Numbered from the stretch's first letter, positions 45,789 through 56,352 are shown. The stretch is 64,000 nt of DNA from Nostoc cf. commune SO-36 (GCF_023734775.1 NZ_AP025732.1:3602501-3666500), one strand, 5' to 3'. Numbers and translations: made by a program. Notes: generated from the letters alone by a model not told the origin.

Positions 45789-46314
45789 TTGGGGGATTGG
45801 GCACTGAGGATTTGCCCCGGAGCGAGGCTCTGCCTGGGAATGTAATGGATGGAGGCTCTGCCTAGGGTGTTGACTCTGTGCCTTTTTAGAAGTTAACAAA
45901 TCATGCAAAATATGTGTAGTCATTGCGAGCTTTGCGAAGCAATCGCAAAGCTCGCAATGACACAAGAGAGATTTTGCCCTGACACAAAAATAGTATGAGT
46001 CAAAAACGCCCAAATTTTATTAAAGTCAACAGCCTAGGCTCTGCCTCCCAGTTTGACAGGAGGCAGAGCCTCCCACAATACTATTACAAGGCTCTGCCTT
46101 GTAACGAGAAGAGGAGAAGTAATCCACATTTAGTTATGTCTGTCAATACGTAAGTCCTAATCTCAATATACAATTCCTCAATTTTATGAGATATTTTTAC
46201 CTAATACCCAATAGCAAAACCCCAATTTCTTTTTCCAGTATTTAATTTTGTGGCATAAATTTAGTGAATGCGGATGATATCTACATAGCAGCATTGATCA
46301 CTAGAAATTGACTT
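45789..46314. other. Intergenic region rich in AGGCTCTGCCT repeats
   Basis: About 525 bases. The motif AGGCTCTGCCT occurs four or more times (near 45822, 45852, 46031 and 46090). One pair forms a hairpin AGGCTCTGCCTCC ... GGAGGCAGAGCCT (46031-46068). A near-perfect palindrome with 18-base arms (TCATTGCGAGCTTTGCGA, 45920-45937, and its complement at 45943-45960) lies among them. No gene is visible; the last 100 bases should hold the DUF1822 promoter. Confidence 0.65.
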
Positions 46315-47283
46315 ATGAATAACTCCACCTATCAGCTAGACGATTACGCTTTGACATTGCCGATTTCCCAAACAGCTCGCACAACTGCCCAGCAATTTGC
46401 TAAACAGCAGCCAAATCCGGAAAAAGCAGAGCAAGTCCGGCTGAATACTCTGGCTGTGTGGGTGGTGAATGACTACTTGCAAATGATGGATATTCCTACT
46501 GATCTTCAAGCTAGTGATAGCTGGAACCCCATCACGCGCCTTTGTGGAAATGTAGCTGACTTAGAGGTGTCCTCAATTGGTCGTCTGGAGTGTCGCCCTG
46601 TCCATTTCCATCAGCAGATATGTTCTATTCCTCCAGAAACTTGGGAAGAACGGGTGGGTTATTTAGCAGTTCAATTTGATGAATTGCTCCAAGAAGCGAA
46701 ACTGCTTGGTTTTATTCCTAGTGTCACAGATGAAATACTGCCTTTAACGCAACTGCAACCATTGGAAACATTTATCGACCACATCTGGCAACTGCGTCAA
46801 TCTCCAGTTACTTCACTTGTGAATTTGAGTCAGTGGTTTGCTGGTATATTTGAGACTGGCTGGCAGACTATTGAATCTCTGTGGAACGTGCCGGAACTCA
46901 GACCAACTTATGCCTTTCGCAGTATTGAAACTTTGGAACTAGATAGCCTTAACCAAGCAGAATCAATTACTAAACGGGCAAAACTGATTGATTTGGGTAT
47001 CCAAATTCTTAACCAACCAGTCATGTTAATTGTGGAAATTAGCCCCGAAAAGGATCAACAAACCAGTATTCATCTCCAATTGCACGCCACTGGGAATCAA
47101 ATCTACTTGCCGTCAGGAGTTCATCTCACCGTTTTAGATAGTTCGGGAGCAGTATTTCTAGACGCTCAATCTAGGAAATTAGACAACTACATTCAGTTGC
47201 AGTTTCGTGGTGAACCTACAGAGCAATTTAGTGTTAGGGTAGCCTTTGAGAATACCAGTATTACCGAACATTTCCGAATTTGA
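46315..47283 (+). CDS. DUF1822 family protein
   Basis: A 322-aa soluble protein matching DUF1822. The N-terminus TARTTAQQFAKQQPNPEKAE and RLNTLAVWVVNDYLQMMDIP are the family start. LPSGVHLTVLDSSGAVFLDA and DNYIQLQFRGEPTEQFSVRV are the end, a beta-rich domain. Biochemical function is not known. In cyanobacteria it recurs between sigma-70-like, CHAT/CHASE2 and DUF928 genes, which is the arrangement here, so I expect it to work in the same pathway. It is intact and is followed 175 bases later by the CHAT-CHASE2 gene. Confidence 0.9.
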   Translation: MNNSTYQLDDYALTLPISQTARTTAQQFAKQQPNPEKAEQVRLNTLAVWVVNDYLQMMDIPTDLQASDSWNPITRLCGNVADLEVSSIGRLECRPVHFHQQICSIPPETWEERVGYLAVQFDELLQEAKLLGFIPSVTDEILPLTQLQPLETFIDHIWQLRQSPVTSLVNLSQWFAGIFETGWQTIESLWNVPELRPTYAFRSIETLELDSLNQAESITKRAKLIDLGIQILNQPVMLIVEISPEKDQQTSIHLQLHATGNQIYLPSGVHLTVLDSSGAVFLDAQSRKLDNYIQLQFRGEPTEQFSVRVAFENTSITEHFRI

Positions 47284-48367
47284 ATTACATAGTCATCTTT
47301 GCTCTTGGTCGGTAAATTATTAAGTGGTAATAGTTAATTAAAAATTAAAAATTCAAGCTAGCTTTTAGGGATTTTGAAAAAAGTCTGTAGATGCTTGTGG
47401 AGCTTGTTATGAGAAATTAAAACAGGCGTGATCTTGCACAGGGAGATAACGACGGTTATGGGTAAGTTAGTAGTCATAAAATTCGGAGAGGGTAGTTTTG
47501 AGCAGGGATTTGCTGTCACCCTCCAAATTGGTGAAGAAGGTGAGCGTGCTGCAACAGAAATCACAGGGAGGCTACCTTCATTTCCAGAAATGCCGCTCTA
47601 TTATAGTCATTGGCAGTCTAGTTATCGGCAGATAGGCAATCGTTATCGGCTCCATGCTGACCAAATGCAGGTGACGAATGTATCGATGGTTCAAGACTGC
47701 GAAAACACTTCCCGTATTTTGCGGGCACGTTTTAATACTTGGTTGCGAGCAGAAGAGTTTCGCCCTTTAAGGGAAAAATGGTTAGAAAGATTGTCCTCCA
47801 CGGACGAAGTGCGGGTAATTTTGCAAACAGAAAATAGCCAATTGCAGCTATTACCTTGGCATCTGTGGGACTTGTTAGAACGCTACCCGAAAACTGAAAT
47901 CGCCCTTTCTTCACCATCCTACGATCGCATTCACAAGCCACGCATTGCCAATGAATTTGTTAACATTTTGGCAATTGTGGGCAATAGTAAAGGGATTGAC
48001 ACCCAAGCCGATCAAGCTTTACTGCAACAGTGTAATAACGCTGAAGTCAGCTTTATGGTAGAACCACAGCGTAAAGAATTGACTGACCATCTCTGGGGGA
48101 AAAATTGGGATATTCTTTTCTTTGCCGGACACAGTTCCAGCCACGGAAATGGGGAAAGTGGACGAATTTACCTGAATAAAACTGATAGTCTGACTATTGG
48201 TGAGTTAAAGTTTGCTCTTAAAAAAGCCATTGAAAATGGTTTGCAATTAGCTATATTCAACTCCTGTGATGGATTGGGATTGGCGCGAGAATTGGCTGAT
48301 TTGCAAATTCCTCAAATAATCGTCATGCGTGAACCTGTCCCAGACCAGGTTGCTAAGGAGTTTTTAA

Positions 48368-50635
48368 CCCACATTCCGCACCCACAACTGTGACACCCCA
48401 AGGAAACGGATGTATTTAGTACATAGGAACTAATTAGTGGGAGAATTGACTAGAATTTATTGGCTCTAAATAGGAATTATTACTATTAACTTAGATATAT
48501 AGTCAAAAAACTTGGACTTTGTACAAAATTTTGGTTCTTAGGTTATTTTGATGGAAAACTTGGTTCAAAATCATTGACTATAAAAAGACAAAAAACCGGT
48601 TTGAATCAACAGAAAAATGAGAAAATTTCAACAGATACTTTGATGGAGTTTCTGTTGCCATGTTTAGTACCAAAGACCTTGAATTGAAGAAGATTGACCA
48701 TTTAGGGATAGTAGCAGGAATAGTAGATTCAATTGGGATTGTAGAAATAATTAATAATTTACTAGGGTCAGAGCCAGGAGAAAAAGTTAGTGCAGGTCAG
48801 GTAGTAAAGGCGATGATTTTAAACGGCTTAAGTATGATGTCACAGCCGTTATATATGTTTCCAAAATTCTTTGAATTAATTGCTTGTGAACATTTAATTG
48901 GTGTAGGAGTAAAAGCAGAATATCTCAATGATGATAAATTGGGGAGAGTATTAGATAAATTATTTATAAAAGGACTAGATACAGTATTTTTAGCCGTCAG
49001 TTTAAATGCAGTAGAAATATATCAGATATCACTCTCATCATCACACTTGGATTCAACATCATTTCATGTAGATGGAGAATATGAAAATAGTTTACCATCA
49101 GTGATATTTGAAAATCAAAAAGAATCAGGTTCATTAGAAAAAGAAAATAAAGAGAGTCAATCACCTCAAGCGATAAAGCTGACCTACGGTTATTCAAGAG
49201 ATCATCGTCCAGATTTAAAACAATTTATTACACAATTAGTATGTTCAGGAGATGGAGATATACCAATATATATAAAAGCAGTATCAGGGAATGAAGTTGA
49301 TTCTAAAAAGTTTGGAGAAATAGCAGTTGAATATCAGAAAAGAATACAAGTTGATAGTTTAATAGTAGCAGATAGCGCATTATATACAGAATCAAATATC
49401 AAGTTAATGTCGAGTCTCAAATGGTTAACCAGAGTACCCTTGACGATAAAATCAGCAAAAAACTTAGTGATGAGTTTAGCAGAATCGGAATTTGTTAAAA
49501 GTGAAAAAGTAGGATATTCTTATGCCGAAAAGAAAATAACTTATGGAGATATAGAACAAAGATGGTTAATCGTACAAAGCCAAGATAGAAAAAAATCTGA
49601 CTTAAAGAAATTATCAAAGAAAATAGAAAAAGCTTTGACTAATACTCAAACTAAGTTAAAAAACCTATCGCAAGAAAAATTTGCTTGTGCTGCTGATGCT
49701 AGAAAGGAATTAACCAAAATAAGTAAAGAATTTAAATATCATCAAGTAGAAAATATCGAAGTTATCGAAAAAGATCCTAACGTCAAAGAAGAAAATCAAT
49801 CAAAATACTATCAAATCTTAGCAACTGTTAGTGAAAATAAAGATGTTATTGACCAAGAAATATTAAGTGCAGGAAGGTTTATAATTGCGACAAATGTTTT
49901 GTCAGAAACTGAACTGAGTAGTGAGAAAATGCTGTCCGAATATAAAGCACAACAATCATGTGAGAGAGGATTTAGTTTTCTCAAAAATCCTTTATTTTTA
50001 GCAGATAGTATTTTTCTGAAAAGCCCAGAAAGAATAGAAGCATTGGCAATGATAATGGGGTTATGTCTGCTAGTCTATACTCTAGCACAAAGAGAAATTA
50101 GAGCAGCTTTAAAATCCTTAAACTATACTGTAAAAAATCAATTGGGCAAAGCCATCAACAATCCAACTATGCGGTGGATATTTCAATGTTTTCAATCAGT
50201 TCATCTTGTTACTTTTCAACAAAAAACAGACTTTTATAATTTGACATCTGAGATGAAGTACATTCTCTTATTCCTCCCCGAAGCTTGCCGTAATTACTAC
50301 AGATATATAAGTTGATTTATCAATATTATTAATACTTTAATCATATCATTTGACTCATTAATAAAATTAATGAGCTTAATTTCTAATGCTGTTTTTAAGT
50401 TTATTTCTGGAGAAATATAAGTTATGATAAAGTCTTAATCGTTGAAACATAAAATTATATTATTTATTGTTCTAGAAACCACCCTCATTATTTATTGCTT
50501 CTTATTGAGAATACATCTGAATCAACTTTCCTATCTAAAATTTGTTTTTTTATAGATAAATGTATTTTTTTATTCTTTTTTCATGAATTTACCTCCGTAA
50601 TAACCGATAGTGACACTGGGGGTGCGGAATGTGGG
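48368..50635 (+). mobile_element. IS1634-type insertion sequence in the CHAT-CHASE2 gene
   Basis: Inverted repeats CCCACATTCCGCACCC (48368-48383, and the complement ending 50635) and a 5-base target duplication TTTAA (48363-48367 and 50636-50640). Removing the element plus one TTTAA gives GAG TTT TTA AAG TAT, i.e. EFLKY, and restores the host frame. The length is 2268 bases with one transposase gene. About 265 AT-rich bases follow the transposase stop before the right end. The insertion is clean and probably recent. Confidence 0.93.
48660..50315 (+). CDS. IS1634 family transposase
   Basis: A 551-aa transposase with an N-terminal DUF4277-type domain (ELKKIDHLGIVAGIVDSIGI, GQVVKAMILNGLSMMSQPLY). 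The DDE core has LDSTSFHVDGEYEN and YSRDHRPDLKQFITQLVCSG, DSLIVADSALYTESNIK, and a late Glu region EYKAQQSCERGFSFLKNPLF. The AT-rich, A-biased codon use differs from the surrounding genes and fits recent arrival. The gene is unbroken, so the element may still be active. A likely ribosome site is GATGGAG 12 bases before the ATG. Confidence 0.9.
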   Translation: MFSTKDLELKKIDHLGIVAGIVDSIGIVEIINNLLGSEPGEKVSAGQVVKAMILNGLSMMSQPLYMFPKFFELIACEHLIGVGVKAEYLNDDKLGRVLDKLFIKGLDTVFLAVSLNAVEIYQISLSSSHLDSTSFHVDGEYENSLPSVIFENQKESGSLEKENKESQSPQAIKLTYGYSRDHRPDLKQFITQLVCSGDGDIPIYIKAVSGNEVDSKKFGEIAVEYQKRIQVDSLIVADSALYTESNIKLMSSLKWLTRVPLTIKSAKNLVMSLAESEFVKSEKVGYSYAEKKITYGDIEQRWLIVQSQDRKKSDLKKLSKKIEKALTNTQTKLKNLSQEKFACAADARKELTKISKEFKYHQVENIEVIEKDPNVKEENQSKYYQILATVSENKDVIDQEILSAGRFIIATNVLSETELSSEKMLSEYKAQQSCERGFSFLKNPLFLADSIFLKSPERIEALAMIMGLCLLVYTLAQREIRAALKSLNYTVKNQLGKAINNPTMRWIFQCFQSVHLVTFQQKTDFYNLTSEMKYILLFLPEACRNYYRYIS

Positions 50636-52091
50636 TTTAAAGTATTTTCTTGAAGGCTTTGCCGGTGGCGAGTCTTTATATCAATCAGTACGCCAAGCGC
50701 GGGAACGCTTGCAAGGACTTGAGGATCGATTTCCTTGTGCGACTTGGCTACCAGTAATTTGTCAAAATCCAGCGCAGATACCACCCACTTGGGATGAATT
50801 AAGGTCTGTAAAAACTGAAGAGATACCAAATTTACCCTTGCCTACCAAACGCAGATTTCGGACAACTTTGTTATCCAGCTTGGCAATTACAGTCTTGGTT
50901 TGTGGGGTGAGATTGGTAGGATTGCTGGAAAATCCAGAGATTCAAGCCTATGACCTGATGATGCGATCGCGCCCTGCTACAGGACTTGATCCCAGACTGT
51001 TAGTAATTACAATTGACGATGATGATTTGGCAATTCAAAGAAAAAATGACGAGTCCTTGGCTGGAGCTTCCCTTTCGGAAAAATCTCTTAACAAAGTTTT
51101 GGCAAAACTAAATCAATACCAACCCCGCGCGATCGGCTTGGATATCTACCGTGATTTTAAGGCCAAAGACCCAGATTTAATTACTCGTCTCCAAAAAACT
51201 CAGAACTTGATTGGCGTATGTAAGGGGAGCGATGGCAGTGTAAATATCCCAGGCAACAGCCCGCCACCAGAAATACCCCCAGGAAACTTAGGATTTAGCG
51301 ACTTTATTCACGATCGCGATGGAGTTGTTCGTCGCCATCTCCTATTCATGAACCAAGAGGCGACATCATTGTGTCCTGCCCGCTACTCGTTTAGTCTACA
51401 ATTAGCATCACTCTATCTACGCCCTTTAGGAATTCAAACTAAGTTCACCCCTAAAGGGAATTTGCAACTGGGTAAAATTATTTTTCCGAACCTGAACTCT
51501 CGCACTGGCGGCTATCAAAATATTGATGCTAATGGCGGCCAAATCTTACTTAAATACCGTTCTTCAAAACAGATAGCTGAACAGGTGAAGCTAACGCAAT
51601 TTTTATCTAGTCCGCTTGACTCCGGCGCTATCAAAGACCGGATTGTTTTGATTGGTGTGACAGCAAAGGGGGATTCTCCAGATACTTGGCCTACACCCTA
51701 TGGCATTCCTTTAGATGAACAAATGCCAGGAGTGCTGGTACACGCTCACATGATCAGCCAGATCCTCAGCGCAGTTCAGGATGGGCAGCCATTGCTGCAA
51801 GTTTGGTCATTGTGGGCTGAAGTGGTTTGGATTTGGGGCTGGTCTTTGGTAGGGGGAGTCTTGGCTTGGCGCAGACTTTCGTTACCCTGGTTGGCATTGG
51901 CAACTGGTGTTACTTCTGGTGTTTTGTATGGAGTTTGCTTCGGTCTATTCATTTCCGGTGCTTGGGTACCGTTTGTACCGTCAGCTTTATCGCTGGTAGC
52001 TATGGTGGGCTTGATGTCAATCTATAATTCAAAAACAGAAGCGCGGGTGGGGAGTGAGAGAAATGAGGGAAATGAGGGAGATTGAAGAAGA

Positions 52092-52290
52092 ATTCAGAAG
52101 TCAGAATGGGCTAAACGCCCCGCTACCGCTAACAGGAGTCAGAATCAAGACGCGACTCGAAAATACTCGCTAACGCTACGCTATCGCGGACTCGCTCTAA
52201 GCGAAGCATCCCGAAGGGTATACGCTGCGCTATCCGCCACTCGCACAGAATTCATTCTGAATTCTGACTCCTGACTCCTGAATTCTGTTT
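52092..52290. repeat. Composite intergenic repeat between CHASE2 and DUF928 genes
   Basis: Outer parts GAATTCAGAAGTCAGAAT (52092-52109) and ATTCTGACTCCTGACTCC near 52258-52275 are rough complements. They belong to the GAATTCTGACTCCTG repeat class of Nostoc. Between them is a GC-rich core of alternating HIP-like and palindromic pieces (CTCGCTAACGCTACGCTATC, GGTATACGCTGCGCTATC). No coding capacity is visible. Confidence 0.65.
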
Positions 52291-52333
52291 GATAACTAAT
52301 GCCTAATCCAAAATCGTATGAGGTAAGGTTTTT

Positions 52334-53151
52334 ATGAATTTAAATTCACGGCCTATAAAACTGTTTTTAATAGTAACTTTTAGCTGTACAAGTCTACTAG
52401 TTAGCCTGATTCCAGTACTGGCGAAACCAACTCCTAATCGCTCTGATGCTAAAACGATCCTTGCTCAAGCCAAAACCTTTAATCAACCTCCAATTCCACC
52501 TGGCCCCCCTCCTGGCGGTCGTGTTCGTGGTGGAGCGAAGCGCGGGGAAATAGCTGGGTGTCCACCTACTAAACCCGATCTGACTGCTTTAGTGCCCTTT
52601 ACTGAAGAAGCCGACTCAGTGATTAATGTCTGGGGACAGACAACAATAGAACGTCCAAGTTGGTTTTTCTATGTGCCCTATACCAAAGATTTGCCTTATG
52701 CAGTTGAATTTGTAGTGCAAGAATATCCTGAATCTAAGGACTCTAAGGAGATTTTTCGAAAAGCGATCGCTCTCCCCCGATAAACCAGGAGTCATCCGCG
52801 TTTCTTTGCCGGACACAGTTCCCGCTTTGGCAGTAGACAAACAATATCGCTGGTTTTTAAACCATTAACTGTGACAAGGAAAAGACTTCTCCCCCAACTT
52901 TTGTTGAAGGGGTAATACAACGAATCGAACTGAATCCAGCCACAGTCAAAGAGCTACAAACCACAGAACCTCGAAAGCGCTATGCTATCTATGCCCAAAA
53001 GGGGATATGGTACGAGGCACTGGCGACGCTGGCTGAACTGCGTCAAAAAAATCCTGAAGATGCGGCGCTGAAAGCAGAATGGCAAAATTTATTAGGCAGC
53101 ATCAGCTTAGATGATGTTGCAGGAGAACCCATTCCCCTAGGAACACCTTAA
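52334..53151 (+). pseudogene. DUF928 family exported protein, two frameshifts
   Basis: A signal peptide (LIVTFSCTSLLVSLIPVLA) is followed by a Pro/Gly-rich start (PPIPPGPPPGGRVRGGAKRG) and the DUF928 domain: PDLTALVPFTEEADSVINVW, ERPSWFFYVPYTKDLPYAVE. The frame stops at 52783 (IALPR); dropping one C of CCCCC gives IALPDKPGVIRVSLPDTVPA to YRWFL. A second break near 52863 (one A of AAA) then gives TINCDKEKTSPPTFVEGVIQ, ATVKELQTTEPRKRYAIYAQ and the end DDVAGEPIPLGTP. The function is unknown; the gene accompanies CHAT-CHASE2 and DUF1822 genes in cyanobacteria and is exported to the side where CHASE2 would sense. Confidence 0.82.
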
Positions 53152-53238
53152 ACTAGAGAAAAAACGTTCACTCAAGGATTATCTGCAAAAATTTTGATGT
53201 AGAGACGTTGCAATCCAACGTCTCTACAGAGGTGTTGT

Positions 53239-55347
53239 TTAATTGACAGCAGCACTTACTAAACCATTGTGCCTGAGCAGAGCGATCGTACTTGGTTCAC
53301 GACCCCGGAAAGTTTTAAACACCTCCATTGGATGCTTACTACCACCGAGCGCTAGCACTGTATCACGATAACGCACACCTGTGGCTTTTACTGCCTCTTC
53401 ATCTTCTAATCCAGCTTCTTCAAAAGCGGCAAAAGCATCAGCACTAAGTACCTCAGCCCACTTATAACTGTAGTAACCTGCTGCATAGCCACCCTCAAAA
53501 ATGTGTCCAAAAGCACATAACATAGAATCTTCTGGAAGTGGTGGTAAAACAGTCGTAGTCTTGGCTATACGCTGACGCACATCTGCCGGAGTTTCATCGC
53601 TACCGGAACGATAGCGATAATGCAGTTCTAAATCAATACTGCTAAAGTGAATCTGCCGCAACATCCCAGTACCACTCATATAATTACGCGCCGCTAGCAG
53701 CTTTTGATAATAATGCTCCGGTAGGGCTTCTCCAGTTTCATAATGTTTAGCCATGCCAAATAAAGTGGGTCGCTCATAGCACCAGTTTTCCATAAACTGA
53801 CTAGGCAATTCCACTGCATCCCACTCCACATTATTGATGCCTGCGGCTCCAGCATAGTCAACCTTGGTAAGCATGTGCTGCAATCCATGACCAAACTCGT
53901 GGAACAAAGTTTCTACTTCGTAGAAAGTCATCAAACTCGGCTTGCCATCGACTGGAGGAGTTTGGTTACATATTAAATAAGTCACAGGCAACCGAATGGC
54001 AGTTACATCATTTTCAGTGATTTTGGCACGATTGATGCACACATCCATCCAAGCACCACCACGTTTTTCTGCTGGACGGCTATAGGGGTCTAAGTAAAAG
54101 TAGGCTATGGGAGAACCAGTTTCATCAGCTATTTGGAAATAACGAACATCCTCATGCCATACTGGGGCTTGACCATCAGATGGGGTTACAGTCACACCAA
54201 ACAGCCGCTTCACAAGTCCAAACAAGCCATCTAACACTTGGGGAAGGGGAAAGTAGGGACGCAATTCTTCAGCAGTAAAGGCAAATTTTGCTTCTCGTTG
54301 GCGTTCTGCCCAAAAGCTGATGTCCCAGTGTTTTAGATCCTGATATTCTTCTCCATAAGATGCGGCGAAAGCTTGAAGTTCTTCTAAGTCCTTGACAGCA
54401 GCATCATAACTTGCCTGGCGTAGTTCTTCTAATAGTGCTTCGACTGCCTCAACATTAGGAGCCATTTTACTTGCAAGACTCAACTCGGCAAAACTCTTAA
54501 AGCCGAGTAAATCTGCAAGTTCTTGCCGTAACTCGAAAATACGCACAATTAACGGGTTGTTATCTAAATCCCCAGCAGAAGCGCGAGTGATATAAGCTTT
54601 GTAGAGTTTTTCACGCAAATCTCGACGGGTGCTGTGCTGCATGAAAGGGCCGTAGCAGGGGAAGTCTAAAGTAATACGCCAAGGGCCATTTTCTGGCGTG
54701 GCGTTCTCTTCTCCAGCCGCACGAGCAGCTTGAGCAGCTAAACTCACTAAACTTGGTGGTAAGCCGTCAATTTCTGCTTTTGTTGTCAGGGTTAAGCTAA
54801 AGGCTTTTGTGGCATCAAGTACATGGTTAGAGAATTTAGTCGAAAGTTCTGCCAACTCCATCTGAATGGCGTTGAAACGCTCTCTTGCTTCTCCTTCTAA
54901 GCCAACACCAGAAAGTTCTGCATCTCGAATGGCAGCTTCTACAATGCGCTGTTGAGCTAATTCTAAAGTTGCCCAACTATCACTGCTACGAAGTTTCTTA
55001 AAAGCATTGTAAATAGGTTGGCTTTGACCAAGCTTGTTGACAAACTGTACGACTAGTGGCTGTACAATTTCATGAGCTTCGCGCAGTTCTGGGCTATTTT
55101 GAACACCCATTAAATGATTTACCACCCCCCAACTCCAGGTAAGCCTTTCTGTCAGCTTTTCTAAGGGTTCTACTAAACCACTCCAAGTAGGCTGTATATT
55201 AGCCTCTAAGGTGGCAAGCTGCTGGTCAAGTTCTGCCAGCAACTGATGGAAGGCTGGTACTACTCGTTCTGGTTTAATCTCTGCAAAGATAGGTAATCCT
55301 GTGCCTTGAAGTAAGGGGTTGTGGGAAATGATGGTACTTGCACTCAT
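53239..55347 (-). CDS. prlC: Oligopeptidase A (M3 family, PrlC)
   Basis: A 702-aa zinc metallopeptidase of family M3 that degrades oligopeptides, including cleaved signal peptides. The zinc site is TLFHEFGHGLQHMLTKV, with the third ligand Glu in GAAGINNVEWDAVELPSQFM. Other family blocks are YFYLDPYSRPAEKRGGAWMD, VTYLICNQTPPVDGKPSLMT, GYYSYKWAEVLSADAFAAFE and FRGREPSTIALLRHNGLV at the C-terminus. Length is normal and the frame unbroken. It is convergent with the DUF928 gene. Confidence 0.95.
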   Translation of the reverse strand: MSASTIISHNPLLQGTGLPIFAEIKPERVVPAFHQLLAELDQQLATLEANIQPTWSGLVEPLEKLTERLTWSWGVVNHLMGVQNSPELREAHEIVQPLVVQFVNKLGQSQPIYNAFKKLRSSDSWATLELAQQRIVEAAIRDAELSGVGLEGEARERFNAIQMELAELSTKFSNHVLDATKAFSLTLTTKAEIDGLPPSLVSLAAQAARAAGEENATPENGPWRITLDFPCYGPFMQHSTRRDLREKLYKAYITRASAGDLDNNPLIVRIFELRQELADLLGFKSFAELSLASKMAPNVEAVEALLEELRQASYDAAVKDLEELQAFAASYGEEYQDLKHWDISFWAERQREAKFAFTAEELRPYFPLPQVLDGLFGLVKRLFGVTVTPSDGQAPVWHEDVRYFQIADETGSPIAYFYLDPYSRPAEKRGGAWMDVCINRAKITENDVTAIRLPVTYLICNQTPPVDGKPSLMTFYEVETLFHEFGHGLQHMLTKVDYAGAAGINNVEWDAVELPSQFMENWCYERPTLFGMAKHYETGEALPEHYYQKLLAARNYMSGTGMLRQIHFSSIDLELHYRYRSGSDETPADVRQRIAKTTTVLPPLPEDSMLCAFGHIFEGGYAAGYYSYKWAEVLSADAFAAFEEAGLEDEEAVKATGVRYRDTVLALGGSKHPMEVFKTFRGREPSTIALLRHNGLVSAAVN

Positions 55348-55656
55348 GGTTTTGTGTGAACTGCGGACTAATGAAAATCAACAATGATTTTTATTTATAT
55401 ATCTTCTAATGTAACGATCGCTGTGCTGTTTATGATTGCCAGAATGACAGAAAGGCAAAAAAAGCGATAATTAATCACAAAATAATCTCCATCTAGCTAT
55501 TTTGTTTGGTATTTGAACAATATGTAGGGGGCTGGGGACTGGGCAGGAGATTTTTACCCTCTTCTCCCTTCGTTTACTCGGTAGTTCTAGAAATATCAGG
55601 GAAAGTCTCTAAGATAATATAATCATGCACCTATCCTCTTAATCAGGTGGCTAATT

Positions 55657-56352
55657 ATGACTAGCCTCTTACCGGATTCTCAATCTACAGAAGTTTTTTA
55701 TCCAAGCTCGGATGGTGAACCTTTGGCAGAAAGTTATGTTCATTTATGTGCTTTACTGGCAACTTTAGAAGTATTAAGGCAATATTTGCTGGATCGGGAA
55801 GCAACGGTTTTGAGTAATCAGTTTCTCTATTATGCTCAGGGTTTTCCGAGGTTACGGGTAGCTCCTGATGTCATGGTGATTTTTAATGTCGCTCCAGGAG
55901 GCCGCGATAATTACAAAATATGGGAAGAGGGACAAGTGCCTGTAGTCATTTTTGAAATGACTTCGGAGGGTACTAAAAACCAGGACACAGGTTTTAAGAA
56001 GACGCTGTATGAGCAGTTAGGGGTAATAGAATACTGGTTATTTGATCCCAAGGGAGAGTGGATTAAGGAGCAATTGCAAGGGTATCGGCTGCGAGGTGAG
56101 GTGTATGAGCCAATTACAGATAGTCGATGTGAACCTTTGCAGCTGCGCTTGGAAATAGAGGGGCAACTGATTGGTTTTTATCGAGAAGACACTGGGGAAA
56201 AGTTGCTAATTCCAGAGGAGTTGGCAGAGGCACTGAAGCAGGAAAGATTAGCGAGGGAACAAGCCCAAGAGCAAGCAAAACAAGCAGAGTCACAGGTGGA
56301 AAGGTTAAGGCAACATTTGCGATCGCTTGGTGTTGATCCTGATACTATCTAG
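55657..56352 (+). CDS. Uma2 family (DUF820) endonuclease-like protein
   Basis: A 231-aa protein of the Uma2 family, a PD-(D/E)XK nuclease fold greatly expanded in cyanobacteria. The active-site pattern is visible: VAPDVMVIF (Asp), VVIFEMTSEGT (Glu) and YEQLGVIEYWLFDP (Lys/Tyr region). The C-terminal 40 residues are a Glu/Gln-rich coiled coil (EALKQERLAREQAQEQAKQA ... LRQHLRSLGVDPD), a typical add-on of this subgroup. A true nuclease function has not been shown for most members. It is intact and monocistronic, with an AT-rich leader. Confidence 0.9.
   Translation: MTSLLPDSQSTEVFYPSSDGEPLAESYVHLCALLATLEVLRQYLLDREATVLSNQFLYYAQGFPRLRVAPDVMVIFNVAPGGRDNYKIWEEGQVPVVIFEMTSEGTKNQDTGFKKTLYEQLGVIEYWLFDPKGEWIKEQLQGYRLRGEVYEPITDSRCEPLQLRLEIEGQLIGFYREDTGEKLLIPEELAEALKQERLAREQAQEQAKQAESQVERLRQHLRSLGVDPDTI

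Larger units (their letters stand above)
47458..52085 (+). pseudogene. CHAT-CHASE2 membrane protein, split by IS1634-type element
   Basis: From ATG 47458 (AGGGAG upstream). The N-terminal 320 residues form a CHAT-type domain with the dyad His in ILFFAGHSSSHGNGESGRIY and Cys in LAIFNSCDGLGLARELAD. The gene is cut after QVAKEFL and resumes after the IS as KYFLEGFAGGESLYQSVRQA. After a membrane helix (LLSSLAITVLVCGVRLVGLL) comes CHASE2, an extracytoplasmic sensor domain (DPRLLVITIDDDDLAIQRKN, YQPRAIGLDIYRDF, GFSDFIHDRDGVVRRHLLFM, IKDRIVLIGVTAKGDSPDTW). Two or three C-terminal helices end it. A CHAT protease tied to a membrane sensor suggests signal-controlled proteolysis. The gene as present cannot give the full protein. 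Confidence 0.85.
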
